A stretch of DNA of 64,000 bases from Anaerolineae bacterium (GCA_019637555.1 JAHBVK010000020.1:1-64000); one strand, 5' to 3'. Positions 37,212 to 45,995 are shown, numbered from the stretch's first letter. The notes: generated by a model not told the origin, from the sequence alone. A program made the numbers and translations.

Positions 37212-37242
37212 TTATCCTTAGGATTACCATTCCTAAGGATAA
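37212..37242 (-). promoter_or_regulatory. Perfect 12-base inverted repeat covering the stress gene's ribosome site
   Basis: TTATCCTTAGGA (37212-37223), 7-base loop, TCCTAAGGATAA (37231-37242). In the minus-strand message, the AAGGAT of the arm nearer the ATG is the only good ribosome site for the stress gene, 6 bases before the start. It is either an RNA hairpin that hides the site or a protein operator. Confidence 0.65.
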
Positions 37243-37312
37243 TGCTGGCGCGGGTCAAGAGGCGGTCAGGATGCCGCTTGTGCGCGTCAAAAAAACATCA
37301 AGAGTTTGGCGA

Positions 37313-38428
37313 TCAGGGCATCGCCCTTAGCGCGAAATCACCGATCTTCGCGGCGTAGCGACAATTGGCAGCGGCGTTCAGGTGGAACTCGGTGTCAGTG
37401 AAGTCTTCCGGTGGCGCGGCGTCCCAGAAATCCGCATACTGCCAACCACGCTGCTGTGCCACATCGCGGAAGGCGGCGCGGTACGAATCCAGCGCCCAAT
37501 GCGGATAAAATAAGTTGTAGCGGATCGGATGCTCGGTATTGCGATAAATCGGCTCATTGATCAGCAGCATCGGGATATTCCGCGCTTGTGCCCAATTCAT
37601 GCCCGCGCTGACCACATCGAAGGATAAATCCTCCGCTACGATCACGTTCGCCGTTTTCAGACTCATCGGGTAGACCGTCAGAATATCGGTGCTGTCACTC
37701 AAGGCGGTGCGGTGCGGAGGCACGAGGATCGGCACCACATGATCGATTCCAGTGGCAGCCCATTCCAGACCAGCAAGCTGATAGCGCAGCCAGTCGGCGA
37801 TCTCGCGCCGTTGACCGATCAGTGTGCGCGACCACCAATCCGGTTCTTGCGGATTCCAGTTGAACAGCTTGAACTGATACTGTTCTTGCAGTGCCGCCAA
37901 CTCATCATATTGATCCTGTATCACGGCGAAATCCAACTGGTCGCTGGGGTACAGTGATGCCAGCGTCATCGACCAGATGATCATATCTGGCTGGTATTTC
38001 AACGCTTGCTGAAGGATCAGCAGGTCTTTAATCACGCTGAGTTTAGGATAGCCGAGGTTGTAGAAAACCATGCGCCGACCATCAGGTGCGCTCAGATTCA
38101 GATTGTTCAAGCAGGCGGCTTGCGTTTGATCCGCTGACAGCAGATACCCCCACACCGCCGAGTCACCGAGCATGATCACGCGAAACTCGTCATCAGCTTT
38201 AGGGCGCGCGATCACGTGCGAAGTCAGCATCTGATCGATGTTGAGGATGCTGACGGTATGCGATTCCGTCGGATAGTTAGCGAAGGGCAGCCGTAAGCGT
38301 CCCGGTACGATGCTGTTATAAACACTGATTCGCTCTAGCAGGCGAACCGGTTGGATGACGAAATACAAGCCGTTAAGCAGTAAAAACAATAAACCCGCTT
38401 TGATCACAACCCTACGCAGCAATATCAC
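37313..38428 (-). CDS. Membrane-anchored SGNH/GDSL hydrolase-like protein
   Basis: 371 residues. One N-terminal membrane helix (AGLLFLLLNGLYFVI), then an outer SGNH-like domain. Block I is VIMLGDSAVWGY with the Ser nucleophile at about residue 92. Block II Gly is in YNLGYPKLS. The final DTEFHLNAAANCRYA carries the likely Asp and His. Such proteins often move or remove acetyl groups on wall or surface polysaccharides. No MBOAT acetyltransferase partner is adjacent. It follows the TPT lipoprotein gene by 15 bases on the same strand. Confidence 0.72.
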   Translation of the reverse strand: MILLRRVVIKAGLLFLLLNGLYFVIQPVRLLERISVYNSIVPGRLRLPFANYPTESHTVSILNIDQMLTSHVIARPKADDEFRVIMLGDSAVWGYLLSADQTQAACLNNLNLSAPDGRRMVFYNLGYPKLSVIKDLLILQQALKYQPDMIIWSMTLASLYPSDQLDFAVIQDQYDELAALQEQYQFKLFNWNPQEPDWWSRTLIGQRREIADWLRYQLAGLEWAATGIDHVVPILVPPHRTALSDSTDILTVYPMSLKTANVIVAEDLSFDVVSAGMNWAQARNIPMLLINEPIYRNTEHPIRYNLFYPHWALDSYRAAFRDVAQQRGWQYADFWDAAPPEDFTDTEFHLNAAANCRYAAKIGDFALRAMP

Positions 38429-38443
38429 ATCCTCATATCTCTA

Positions 38444-39646
38444 TCAGCTACCGATGGGGAACCACAGCGCCGTGCCGATCTGTAGCCAGTAGACGCCGCC
38501 AGTCGGGACGCTCAAGTACACATCGTTGAGCGCACCTGCCTGCACGTTACCAAAATACGGGATCGCGGGCGTTGTAGCCGCGCCGAGGGCATCATAAATT
38601 GGGCGTCCATCGATCCACGGGTAGACGCGCCAAACATAGCCGATCTGCGCGTTTGGCACGATCAGCGGTGGCGTGATCGGGTTAACTGGTGCTGGCTGCG
38701 GCACTCCCGGCGACCACACACTCGGATATGCCGCAATCCGCCGATCGAAGCTCAAGAAGTACACCTGATTGAGGTTCGGCACAAAGATGGCGTAACCGCG
38801 CTCGAACTGCTGATACAAGAACTGCCCTTGCTGCGCCGCTTGCAGCGGACAATTAGCCGGAGCAGCGGTGAAGAACCACGTTGGATTACAGGTGATCACT
38901 GCTGACACGCTGTTCACTGCGGTCTGCTGTCCGCGCCGCGCCGTGATCTTAAATACGATGGCACGTCCATTGCTCTGATCCAGTGTGTATACGCGCTGCC
39001 CGATGGTCGGCACATTTTCTGTCAGCAGCACCACGCCTGTTGTCGTCACGATCTCTAGGGTAGCAGTTTCGCCAACGGCTGACCAGCTTACGGTGACAGG
39101 CGTTCCGGATTCTGCTGTGGCTGGAGAAACCGTCAGGGTAGTGACCGCAGGCGGACCCGCTGTGAATGTTGGCGTCAATGTTGGTGCCAGTGTGAACGTC
39201 GCCGTGTTGGTTGGCGTCGCGGTAGGCGTGAGGGTGAAGGTCGCGGTGAACGTTGGTGTGCGCGTAAACGTCGGCGTGTTGGTCGGTGTAAAACTGGGCG
39301 TAAACGTCTGGGTCGGTGTGAATGTATAGGTGGCAGTGAATGTATTGGTCGGCGTAAACGTCGCGGTATCCGTCGGCGTGAACGTCGGTGTGTAGGTCAG
39401 CGTATTGGTCGGCGTCGGTGTCAACGTGAAAGACGGCGTGGCGCTAGGGATCGGCGTCCATGTCGGTGGCAGTGTTGCCGAAGGAACTGGCGTATCAGAC
39501 GGCGTGAGACTCGGCGTCAAGCTCGGCAAACTGGCGCTGGTGGGCGGCGGTGGTAACTGCACCCCACAGGCTAGGGAGGCTGCCCCCAACGCAAGGATCA
39601 CTAGGAACAAAGTGCGCATCGGGATGAATGCTGACCGTCGTTTCAT
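38444..39646 (-). CDS. Lipoprotein with a long TPT stalk, 400 aa
   Basis: Signal peptide with lipobox ASLAC (Cys at about 27), a Ser/Pro/Thr linker, then about 110 residues of TPT/TFT repeats ([20 protein letters not shown] is typical). The stalk is followed by a beta domain of about 80 residues ([23 protein letters not shown]/Ig-like) and a C-terminal domain of about 150 residues ([20 protein letters not shown]) ending in [10 protein letters not shown]. The stalk would hold the outer domains away from the membrane; its Thr residues are possible glycosylation sites. Ligand unknown. Confidence 0.75.
   Translation of the reverse strand: MKRRSAFIPMRTLFLVILALGAASLACGVQLPPPPTSASLPSLTPSLTPSDTPVPSATLPPTWTPIPSATPSFTLTPTPTNTLTYTPTFTPTDTATFTPTNTFTATYTFTPTQTFTPSFTPTNTPTFTRTPTFTATFTLTPTATPTNTATFTLAPTLTPTFTAGPPAVTTLTVSPATAESGTPVTVSWSAVGETATLEIVTTTGVVLLTENVPTIGQRVYTLDQSNGRAIVFKITARRGQQTAVNSVSAVITCNPTWFFTAAPANCPLQAAQQGQFLYQQFERGYAIFVPNLNQVYFLSFDRRIAAYPSVWSPGVPQPAPVNPITPPLIVPNAQIGYVWRVYPWIDGRPIYDALGAATTPAIPYFGNVQAGALNDVYLSVPTGGVYWLQIGTALWFPIGS
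39150..39500 (-). repeat. Low-complexity TPT-coding repeat
   Basis: About 350 bases of imperfect 6-12 base units (on the plus strand GGTGTAAACGTC, GTCGGTGTGAAT) coding the stalk of the lipoprotein at 38444-39646. Same kind of DNA as at 16299-16507. A likely site of length change. Confidence 0.7.
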
Positions 39647-39697
39647 AATGAAAGCTGCTGATTAATTGTTGCATAGAATCGCCGCGCCCGGCTAATT

Positions 39698-40333
39698 CTA
39701 ACTATTTTCTGCTTTCAGCGCACGCCGCCGCGCCAGCACATAGGATGCCATTTCCAGATCCAGCTTGCGGTCATCAATGATCTCGCCCAGTTTAGCCACT
39801 AAACGCTGCTCCAGCGTCTGACGCCGCGCTGCCGCCACTCGTTCCAGCAGCACGAAATAGCGCGTCAGTTTGGTCATCGTCGCGTCAAGCTGCTGTGTTG
39901 CCGCCTGACTCAAACGTGCGTTGCGAGCATATTCACGCGCCTCATCCAGATGTGCTACCAGCGTATTAACCCGCATGATCAGCGCATCGGCAACCGCATG
40001 GAACGAGTTTAACTCGTAAGCCACCAGATCGCGTTGCGGGCGCAACCGCACCGCCAGACGCAAGAACTCCAGTGCATCCCGATCTTTGCCCGCGTCAATG
40101 TTGGCTTCTACTAGATCTTTGATCTTCTGCAGATCAGCCTCAAGGCGTTCATAGTTACTGGTCAGCGCTTCCTCATAAGCCATTGACTGTTCAGCGTAGC
40201 GCGTTAATACATCGATCCGCCGTTCAAAGGCTTCGATCTCACGCAGTTGGATCGACTCGTAATCCGGATCGTAGTCTGGCAGTTCGACTTTCCGATCCAC
40301 GAATTGGCGCAGGGTGCTGAATAGTCGCTTCAT
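39698..40333 (-). CDS. Coiled-coil protein, 211 aa (remotely PspA-like)
   Basis: Almost wholly helical and charged, with heptad-like stretches (ESIQLREIEAFERRIDVLTR, YERLEADLQKIKDLVEANID, LTRYFVLLERVAAARRQTLE). No signal peptide or membrane helix. The N-terminus MKRLFSTLRQFVDRKVE could be amphipathic, as in PspA/IM30 proteins, but no clear family match can be made. Its gene lies 13 bases after aroA and 51 bases before the TPT lipoprotein on the same strand. Function unknown. Confidence 0.6.
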   Translation of the reverse strand: MKRLFSTLRQFVDRKVELPDYDPDYESIQLREIEAFERRIDVLTRYAEQSMAYEEALTSNYERLEADLQKIKDLVEANIDAGKDRDALEFLRLAVRLRPQRDLVAYELNSFHAVADALIMRVNTLVAHLDEAREYARNARLSQAATQQLDATMTKLTRYFVLLERVAAARRQTLEQRLVAKLGEIIDDRKLDLEMASYVLARRRALKAENS

Positions 40334-40346
40334 AGATTAACCGTAT

Positions 40347-41669
40347 TTAGCTGTACAGATAGTGGAAACGCTCATAGAAATCAGGGAATGTCTTGGCGGT
40401 ACACGCCGGATTGTTGATCTTGACCCCCGGCACGATCAATCCGATCACCGAGAACGCCATCGCCATCCGATGATCGTCGTAGGTGTCGATCTCGGCGGCA
40501 TGCAAATCGGACGCAGGATAGATCGTCATGCTGTCGGTCGTATCTTCAGCGCGGACGCCCAATTTACGCAGCTCCGTGATCACGGCGTCGATCCGATCCG
40601 TCTCCTTCAGGCGGTTATGCCCGATCTCGCGGATGGTCACTGGACTGCTGGCGAATGGCGCGATGCAGGCAAGCGTTTGCGCTGTGTCCGACATGGCATT
40701 GAGGTTAATGTCGATACCCCGCAGTTTATCCGGTCCTTGCACTTCAAGGTAATCCGATCCGCGCGTGACGGTGCAGCCCATCTGCTCCAGCACATCCACG
40801 AAATGTGCGTCTCCTTGCAGCGACTCTGCCGAGAGATGTGGCACGCGCACCCGCCCACCCGTGATCGCGGCGGCGGCGAAGAAATACGTCGCGTTGGAGG
40901 CATCCGGCTCGATCACATACCGCTGTGCCCGGTAGCGTTGACCCGCCGCGATCTGGTAGCTGCGATAGTCGGCATTGTGCGCTTCCACGCCAAACTGCGC
41001 CATCATCTTCAAAGTGATGTCGATGTACGGCTGCGAGACAATGCTGCCCGCCACGTTGATCTTGATGTCCTGTTCGGCATAAGGCGCGACCATCAGCAAA
41101 CCGGATAGCAACTGACTGCTATCTGTCGCGTCGATGGTCGTTTCGCCACCGCGCAAGCCGTGCGCGTGGATCGTCAGTGGAAAGCGATCCTCGTCCGCCT
41201 CGATCTCCGCACCGAGTGAGCGCAGCGCCAGCAGCAGTTCACGGATCGGACGCTGCCGCATACGCGCCACACCATCAAAGTGATAATCACCGCGTCCGAG
41301 CGCCGCCGCTGCCGTCATGAATCGCGCTGTCGTGCCCGAATTGCCCACAAAACAATCGGCTTGCTGCGCCGGAAACTTGCCGCCCAATCCGCTGACTGTA
41401 AACCGCGCACCAACACGATCCGCCTCCACGTTGATGCCTAGCTTACGCAGACATTCGGAACACCAATGGCTGTCATCGCTGAACAGGGCGTTCTCCAGCA
41501 CCGACTCGCCCTCAGCCAACGCCGCCATGATCAGGGCGCGGTTGGTGATGCTTTTCGATCCCGGTACCGCGATCTCCGCAGAGATCGCTTTGCCGACGGG
41601 CTGAATTTCAATCTGGGCGGGTAATTCCGCTGCGGAAGGTAACGCGCTAGCATCGACGGACGGCATCAA
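40347..41669 (-). CDS. aroA: 3-phosphoshikimate 1-carboxyvinyltransferase (EPSP synthase)
   Basis: 440 residues. Adds the enolpyruvyl group of PEP to shikimate-3-phosphate, the sixth step of the shikimate pathway, in the cytoplasm. Signatures: VPGSKSITNRALIMAALAEG, GNSGTTARFMTAAAALG, RMRQRPIRELLLALRSLG, SSQLLSGLLMVAPYA, and HNRLKETDRIDAV with DDHRMAMAFSVIG (catalytic and PEP-binding). About 20 extra residues precede the domain. No other aro gene is near; it lies between a CHAT-like gene and a coiled-coil gene in the same direction. Confidence 0.96.
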   Translation of the reverse strand: MMPSVDASALPSAAELPAQIEIQPVGKAISAEIAVPGSKSITNRALIMAALAEGESVLENALFSDDSHWCSECLRKLGINVEADRVGARFTVSGLGGKFPAQQADCFVGNSGTTARFMTAAAALGRGDYHFDGVARMRQRPIRELLLALRSLGAEIEADEDRFPLTIHAHGLRGGETTIDATDSSQLLSGLLMVAPYAEQDIKINVAGSIVSQPYIDITLKMMAQFGVEAHNADYRSYQIAAGQRYRAQRYVIEPDASNATYFFAAAAITGGRVRVPHLSAESLQGDAHFVDVLEQMGCTVTRGSDYLEVQGPDKLRGIDINLNAMSDTAQTLACIAPFASSPVTIREIGHNRLKETDRIDAVITELRKLGVRAEDTTDSMTIYPASDLHAAEIDTYDDHRMAMAFSVIGLIVPGVKINNPACTAKTFPDFYERFHYLYS

Positions 41670-41723
41670 AACTCCTAACTCATGGATGGACTCACGGCTA
41701 AATGCAGCAAAGGCGCTGGCGAA

Positions 41724-43826
41724 CTAATTCTCTCTTGGCGTCAGTGTCACGCTCTGGATCACAGTGCTAGCGTCCGCCGGAACGGCGAATTGGAAGGAGG
41801 TCTCGTCGAGACCGCTCTCTGCTGTGGAGGTGATGGTTAACTCTTGAACACGGCGTGCATCGGCGTCCGCCTGATTAACATCGACTTCATCACTGTCGAT
41901 CACCGTACCCGCGTTATCGCGCAGTTCCAAGGTATAAACACCTGCACTGGTCGGAATAAATTCCACAGTAGCACTTTCTGGCACGTGATCACTCACCTTC
42001 TCATCAAGGGAAAATATGATCGGCAGTGATCTGCATTGATCGCTAGGCGTCGGTTGTCCGGTAACCAAGCGCCACTGCTGCTCTACTTCATCGACCACGA
42101 TGCGCGCTACCGCCTCTTTGCAATCTGGATCGTTGGGGTCGATCAGCGGCGCGATCTTCAGCTTCCAATCTTGAAACTCATCGCCAGTCAGATTTAGGTT
42201 TTCAAAGACCTCCGTGCCGTTGGGCAGCACTTGGAAATTGATCACCAGTGGTTCAACGGTAGTAGTTGCCCTGAACACGCTCACATTTTTAGTAACGCTG
42301 GTGTTGATAATATTGGTGTTGTCGATGATCGCGGTGGTGGCAAATGTTCCCCAACCGCCGAAGATGTAATATCGTTTAGCAACTAAGGTTACGCCCGGTT
42401 TAATCAGGTCAATCGTATCTGTGATCGCAGGGCTGGATTTAGGATCGGCGGGGTCTTGGGTGAAGAATGACCACTGGATGTTTTCCACAGGCTCCGTCCC
42501 GCGATTCGTAATGCTTACCGTCACTTCCACAGGCTCACCCGGCGTCGGATTGCGCGGGAAGATAAATAGGCGCCCCATCGCTAGATTGACGGTAGGAATG
42601 CCTCTATCGCCGCCACGTGTAGCGATCAGCAGTGCCACCAAGCCGACTATCAACAGCGCCGCGACAGCCATCAGGATCGGCAGCCGTTCGCGCAATCCGC
42701 CTGTCGATAGATTGCCTTCGTAGCTGCGACGGTGCGGGAACAGCGTGCTCGTCTCCGCATTCAAATAAATCGAAGGCGTCGCCCATTCAAGGTTGCTCAT
42801 CGTGCTTTGCACCGCACGCCGCGCCATCGTCAGCGCCACCTCAATGGGGTGCCCTTCAGCCAGCGACGTATAAAATTCCTGCGCGAACTCGCGGTTAGCT
42901 TCTTCGCTCAACTTGAATTGAAACTCGATAATTGCCGGAATACCGCGATTGGCAAGGCGCACGGCGACTGGCGTGAACGGGTCACGGATGCCTTCTTGTC
43001 GCGTGCGTCCTGTGCTCATAACCACCAACCGCACACCGTTCTCGCTGGCGAGTTCGCGTGCCAATTCGTCAGCGGAGATTTGCACTGTCGTCTTGCGACG
43101 CACATCTTCTAGCGCCAACATCCCCGTGCGTGTTGTTTCATCGCTGATCGAAGGACCGACAAAGTGGAAGATGTGGAATGGTTTGCTATCGCGCAGTTTA
43201 CGCTGCAAAGTCAGCAGTTGTGCGTTTTCAAGACGTTCTACCGTCAGCAGTCCGCGATCCCGTAATTCCTGCGTCGCCTCGTCGATGGCTGTCCATTCCG
43301 CCTCAGGATCGAGACTCGCCTGATCGCTTGGTGAGGATATCAGCACCAGCACATTGATCGGCAGTGTGATGTCTTTGATTTCGCGGGCTAGGGTAGTCGG
43401 CACGTAGCGTACCACTTCCACCTGCCGCGTCAGTGATATGTGATCGCCGCGTGGATCGCGCAGCAATTCCCACGGCACTGTCGCCAGTAACCCCGCGCCT
43501 TCCAGATTTAACGAGATACGCAAGCCGCGATTACTCGCCGCCGCCGACTGCAAACTCTGATAGTAGGCATCCAGCACTGCTCCAACGAAGATAGAGTTGA
43601 ACAACTTCTCGCCAAAGGCGCGCGCGGCACGCAGTTCTTCGGCATGGCTGGCATTCGCGCTGCCATCTAGCATGGCTAGGATGCGCTCGATATCTTCTGG
43701 CGTGAATGGGGATTCTATATTGACACTTGCCTGACCCGCCGGAGATTCGGTAACGCTAACGCTGACCGAACCGGAGAGCGGCATTTCAATAGTGATCCTG
43801 AATTCCAGAAAATCCTGCGTTGCCAT
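41724..43826 (-). CDS. CHAT-like protein lacking catalytic residues, with membrane helix and CARDB-like ectodomain, 700 aa
   Basis: Residues about 60-380 follow the CHAT (caspase-like) plan: GLLATVPWELLRDPRGDHIS, INVLVLISSPSDQASLDPEA, PFHIFHFVG, AIIEFQFKLSEEANREFAQE, FYTSLAEGHPIEVALTMARR, WATPSIYLNAE. Where active members have HFxGHG with the catalytic His, this reads HFVGPS (221-226). Where they have the Cys in a VLNAC-type strand, it reads VVMSTGRT (268-275). Both catalytic residues appear to be gone. A membrane helix follows (LPILMAVAALLIVGLVALLI, near 390-415). Then comes a CARDB-type sandwich (GEPVEVTVSITNRGTEPVEN) and a second outer domain. Looks like a signalling or scaffold protein. 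First gene of the run to usp. Confidence 0.82.
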   Translation of the reverse strand: MATQDFLEFRITIEMPLSGSVSVSVTESPAGQASVNIESPFTPEDIERILAMLDGSANASHAEELRAARAFGEKLFNSIFVGAVLDAYYQSLQSAAASNRGLRISLNLEGAGLLATVPWELLRDPRGDHISLTRQVEVVRYVPTTLAREIKDITLPINVLVLISSPSDQASLDPEAEWTAIDEATQELRDRGLLTVERLENAQLLTLQRKLRDSKPFHIFHFVGPSISDETTRTGMLALEDVRRKTTVQISADELARELASENGVRLVVMSTGRTRQEGIRDPFTPVAVRLANRGIPAIIEFQFKLSEEANREFAQEFYTSLAEGHPIEVALTMARRAVQSTMSNLEWATPSIYLNAETSTLFPHRRSYEGNLSTGGLRERLPILMAVAALLIVGLVALLIATRGGDRGIPTVNLAMGRLFIFPRNPTPGEPVEVTVSITNRGTEPVENIQWSFFTQDPADPKSSPAITDTIDLIKPGVTLVAKRYYIFGGWGTFATTAIIDNTNIINTSVTKNVSVFRATTTVEPLVINFQVLPNGTEVFENLNLTGDEFQDWKLKIAPLIDPNDPDCKEAVARIVVDEVEQQWRLVTGQPTPSDQCRSLPIIFSLDEKVSDHVPESATVEFIPTSAGVYTLELRDNAGTVIDSDEVDVNQADADARRVQELTITSTAESGLDETSFQFAVPADASTVIQSVTLTPREN

Positions 43827-43919
43827 CAGCGTTGCTACTACTACTTACTCGCCAGTCACGCTTCATTCATTAACAATGCTTGCATTCGCTATTGTATGCG
43901 GATTGGTCGCAATTTGCAC

Positions 43920-43925
43920 TATAAT
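43920..43925 (+). promoter_or_regulatory. -10 box upstream of the rhodanese gene
   Basis: TATAAT at 43920-43925 preceded by AATTTGCAC, about 48 bases before the GTG start. Nearly the same string, ATTTGCCAC then CACTATAAT, precedes the hydrolase gene at 18281-18304. No consensus -35 at the right distance. Confidence 0.35.
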
Positions 43926-43972
43926 CCTCGCCACTGTCTACCTACGATGACATAGCAAAGGCAAAAGACAAA

Positions 43973-44293
43973 GTGAAAGAATTAACTCCCAAAGACCTCA
44001 AAACCCGGCTTGACGCGGGCGAGGATATTCTCGTGATCGATGTGCGTGAGGACTGGGAATTCGATTTGGGATCGCTGCCCGGTGCAGGGCATATCGTCAT
44101 GAACGACATCCCCGACTCGCTGGATCAGTTACCGAAGGATAAGCCTGTCGTATTCGTCTGTCATACAGGCAGGCGCAGCATGGCAGTCACCGATTGGGTC
44201 GAAGGTCAGGGCTACGATAACGTGATCAATCTGGCGGGCGGCGTGCAGCGCTGGATGCTCGATGTCGATCCTACTTTTCCCGGCAGGTATTAA
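43973..44293 (+). CDS. Rhodanese-like sulfurtransferase domain protein
   Basis: 106 residues, single domain. The active-site loop is CHTGRRS with Cys63, preceded by KPVVFV. The N-terminal LVIDVREDWEFDLGSLPGA is the family's first conserved block, and INLAGGVQRWMLDVDP the last. Carries sulfur as a persulfide for transfer or detoxification in the cytoplasm. The start is GTG at 43973 with a modest upstream AAAGG. It leads a two-gene plus-strand unit with the VOC gene. Confidence 0.92.
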   Translation: MKELTPKDLKTRLDAGEDILVIDVREDWEFDLGSLPGAGHIVMNDIPDSLDQLPKDKPVVFVCHTGRRSMAVTDWVEGQGYDNVINLAGGVQRWMLDVDPTFPGRY

Positions 44294-44328
44294 TCTGTTT
44301 GCCAATTAGAGGCGATTAAGGAGTTGTG

Positions 44329-44730
44329 ATGTCGCTCGAACTCTATATGGTCGGCGTGATCGTCGAGGATATGTCCCGCGCTGTCGAGTTTTATCGGCGT
44401 TTAGGCGTTGATGTTCCCGCAGGCAGCGAATCGAAGGGGCATGTCGAGGTCAAGATGAGTGGACTGACCTTCTTCTTAACCACTAAAGCCGTCAATCGCC
44501 GCTGGGATCCAGCCAAAACCGAACCGGACAAGGGCGGCTATCGCATCATCCTTGAGTTCTATCTGAAAACGGTGGAAGCTGTCGATCAGAAGTATGCGGA
44601 GATGACGGGCTTTGGTTACGTCGGGCATCAACCGCCCTTCAAGCCGAATGCCGATCTCTACTTTGCCATGATCGATGATCCCGACGGCAACACGATCCTG
44701 CTCTCGGCATTTACAGGCGATCAAGCATAA
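44329..44730 (+). CDS. VOC/glyoxalase-superfamily protein
   Basis: 133 residues with two beta-alpha-beta-beta-beta units: LYMVGVIVEDMSRAVEFYRR, LGVDVPAG, VEVKMSGLTFFLTT in the first; GYRIILEFYLKTVEAVDQ, FAMIDDPDGNTILLSAF in the second. The expected fourth metal ligand (Glu in xxExx near the end) is replaced in GNTILL, so metal binding is uncertain. May be a dioxygenase, lyase or drug-binding relative. ATG 44329 follows AAGGAG by 5 bases. A strong terminator follows. Confidence 0.82.
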   Translation: MSLELYMVGVIVEDMSRAVEFYRRLGVDVPAGSESKGHVEVKMSGLTFFLTTKAVNRRWDPAKTEPDKGGYRIILEFYLKTVEAVDQKYAEMTGFGYVGHQPPFKPNADLYFAMIDDPDGNTILLSAFTGDQA

Positions 44731-44744
44731 CTATCTCGTGGTAT

Positions 44745-44785
44745 AAACAAAAAAAGAGGATTCACTAGAATCCTCTTTTTTGTTT
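44745..44785. terminator. Bidirectional rho-independent terminator
   Basis: An A-rich left arm then GAGGATTC (44756-44763), loop ACTA, GAATCCTC (44768-44775) and T6GTTT. The whole reads as a terminator in both directions. It separates the plus-strand rhodanese-VOC unit from the minus-strand broken gene. Confidence 0.9.
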
Positions 44786-44786
44786 A

Positions 44787-45017
44787 TTAAGGCAGTAAAT
44801 CGCGGACGGTGATCCGTGCTATTTCCTGACCATCCCAAAAGATCGGAACGCTCTCGTCAGGCTGGTAGATGGGTTTCCGTTGATAAGTTCACCCATCGTC
44901 GTAGTTAGGATTCCACTGTGGATCATCTGGTATTGCTGTCGCATTTGGGGAGTCAAGAGTAGCTTCCACCGACAGGTCAATCCTCGCAACCAAGCTGCGA
45001 AAAGTAATGCAACACAT
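44787..45017 (-). pseudogene. Broken small gene with an in-frame TGA, unknown family
   Basis: The ATG at 45017 overlaps the stop of the SDR gene (TAATG). The frame reads 42 codons (for example RIDLSVEATLDSP and DDPQWNPNYDDG), meets TGA at 44889-44891, then continues with protein-like sequence for 33 more codons (TYQRKPIYQPDESVPIFWDG and ARITVRDLLP) to TAA at 44787. The composition on both sides suits one original protein. Nonsense mutation is the simplest cause; a remnant of a longer gene cut by the SDR gene is also possible. Not recognised. A short 42-residue product may still be made. Confidence 0.55.
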
Positions 45018-45952
45018 TAAGCTACTACAGTTTGCAGCACCTCATAGCGCACGCCCGTAAGCTGCTCGGAAACTGCCCACAAGCGGGCGGCAGCTTCAGC
45101 ATCTCTCGCCCGCGCATTCAAGGCGACCTTCACGACTTCGCCGCGCATTACAAAACGCGGTCCATAAAACTCTCCTCCGCGCACATTTGCGGCAGTCGCC
45201 GCATAAAGCTGGTAAGTAGCGCCCAATTCAGCATTTTGCGACAAGATCGGCTTGAGTATGCCCATCCCAAGCTGCTGCAAAAATCCGCCGTTCTCCGTAT
45301 ATTTTTGCAGGTTGGTCGCTGCGTACCCCGGATGGCTGGCAACACTGATCACATTAGCATCCGTGCGCTCAAGTTTGCGCTGAAGCTCCATCATGAATAA
45401 CAGATTGGCGAGTTTGCTCTGACTGTACGCACCCCACGCATCGTAGCGCTGCTCACTTTGTAGATCGCCAAAGTTGATCTGTCCACCCATCATGTAGGCA
45501 CTGCTGCTCACGGTAACGATGCGCGCGGCGGGCGTAATCAGCAGCTTTGGTAATAACAATCCCGTTAGCGCGAAATGTCCCAGATGATTAGTGCCGAATT
45601 GGATCTCGAAGCCATCGGTTGTCTTGCCATAAGGCGGGATCATGATCCCCGCGTTATTCATCAGGATGTCGAGCCGCGCATAACTAGCGTTAAATTCCTC
45701 GGCAAAAGCACGCACGGACCTCAGATCGCTAAGGTCCAATCGCATCAAATCAACCTTAGCCGTTGGCACGTCCTGAAGTAACTCTTGCTGTGCCCGCTGT
45801 GCCTTATCAATGCTGCGAGACGCCATGATCACCTGTGCGCCCTTGCCCGCCAATGCCACCGCGCTCTCGTAACCAACACCACTGTTCGCGCCCGTGATCA
45901 CCACCACGCGCCCCGCCTGTGAGGGAATATCCTTAGCTGTCCAACCGTTCAT
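45017..45952 (-). CDS. Short-chain dehydrogenase/reductase, retinol-dehydrogenase-like
   Basis: 311 residues, classical SDR with extended C-terminus. Cofactor loop TGANSGVGYESAVALAGKGA; ASRSIDKA after beta-2 suggests NADP preference. NNAGIM, VTVSSSAYMMGG (Ser) and YSQSKLANLLF give the catalytic Ser, Tyr and Lys. The sequence resembles WW-domain oxidoreductase and light-dependent protochlorophyllide reductase-like SDRs. The substrate is unknown. It follows a TetR gene on the same strand by 60 bases, with the same operator sequence in the gap as before the TetR gene. Confidence 0.9.
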   Translation of the reverse strand: MNGWTAKDIPSQAGRVVVITGANSGVGYESAVALAGKGAQVIMASRSIDKAQRAQQELLQDVPTAKVDLMRLDLSDLRSVRAFAEEFNASYARLDILMNNAGIMIPPYGKTTDGFEIQFGTNHLGHFALTGLLLPKLLITPAARIVTVSSSAYMMGGQINFGDLQSEQRYDAWGAYSQSKLANLLFMMELQRKLERTDANVISVASHPGYAATNLQKYTENGGFLQQLGMGILKPILSQNAELGATYQLYAATAANVRGGEFYGPRFVMRGEVVKVALNARARDAEAAARLWAVSEQLTGVRYEVLQTVVA

Positions 45953-45977
45953 CTCGTTATCTCCATCGTTTGATTGA

Positions 45978-45995
45978 TGAGTGATTACTCAATCA
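45978..45995 (-). promoter_or_regulatory. TetR operator copy 1, before the SDR gene
   Basis: TGAGTGATTACTCAATCA, identical in all 18 bases to the copy at 46602-46619. The core TGAGT-GATT-ACTCA is an inverted repeat. It lies 26 bases before the SDR start. Confidence 0.75.

Noticed and set aside
40362-41108. 248-codon plus-strand ORF opposite aroA
   Set aside because: Antisense shadow of aroA; Arg/His-rich translation without domain signs.
44889-44891. TGA read as selenocysteine
   Set aside because: No following hairpin with a selenocysteine-insertion pattern was evident, the neighbours do not include sel genes, and the family is unknown; a nonsense mutation is simpler.
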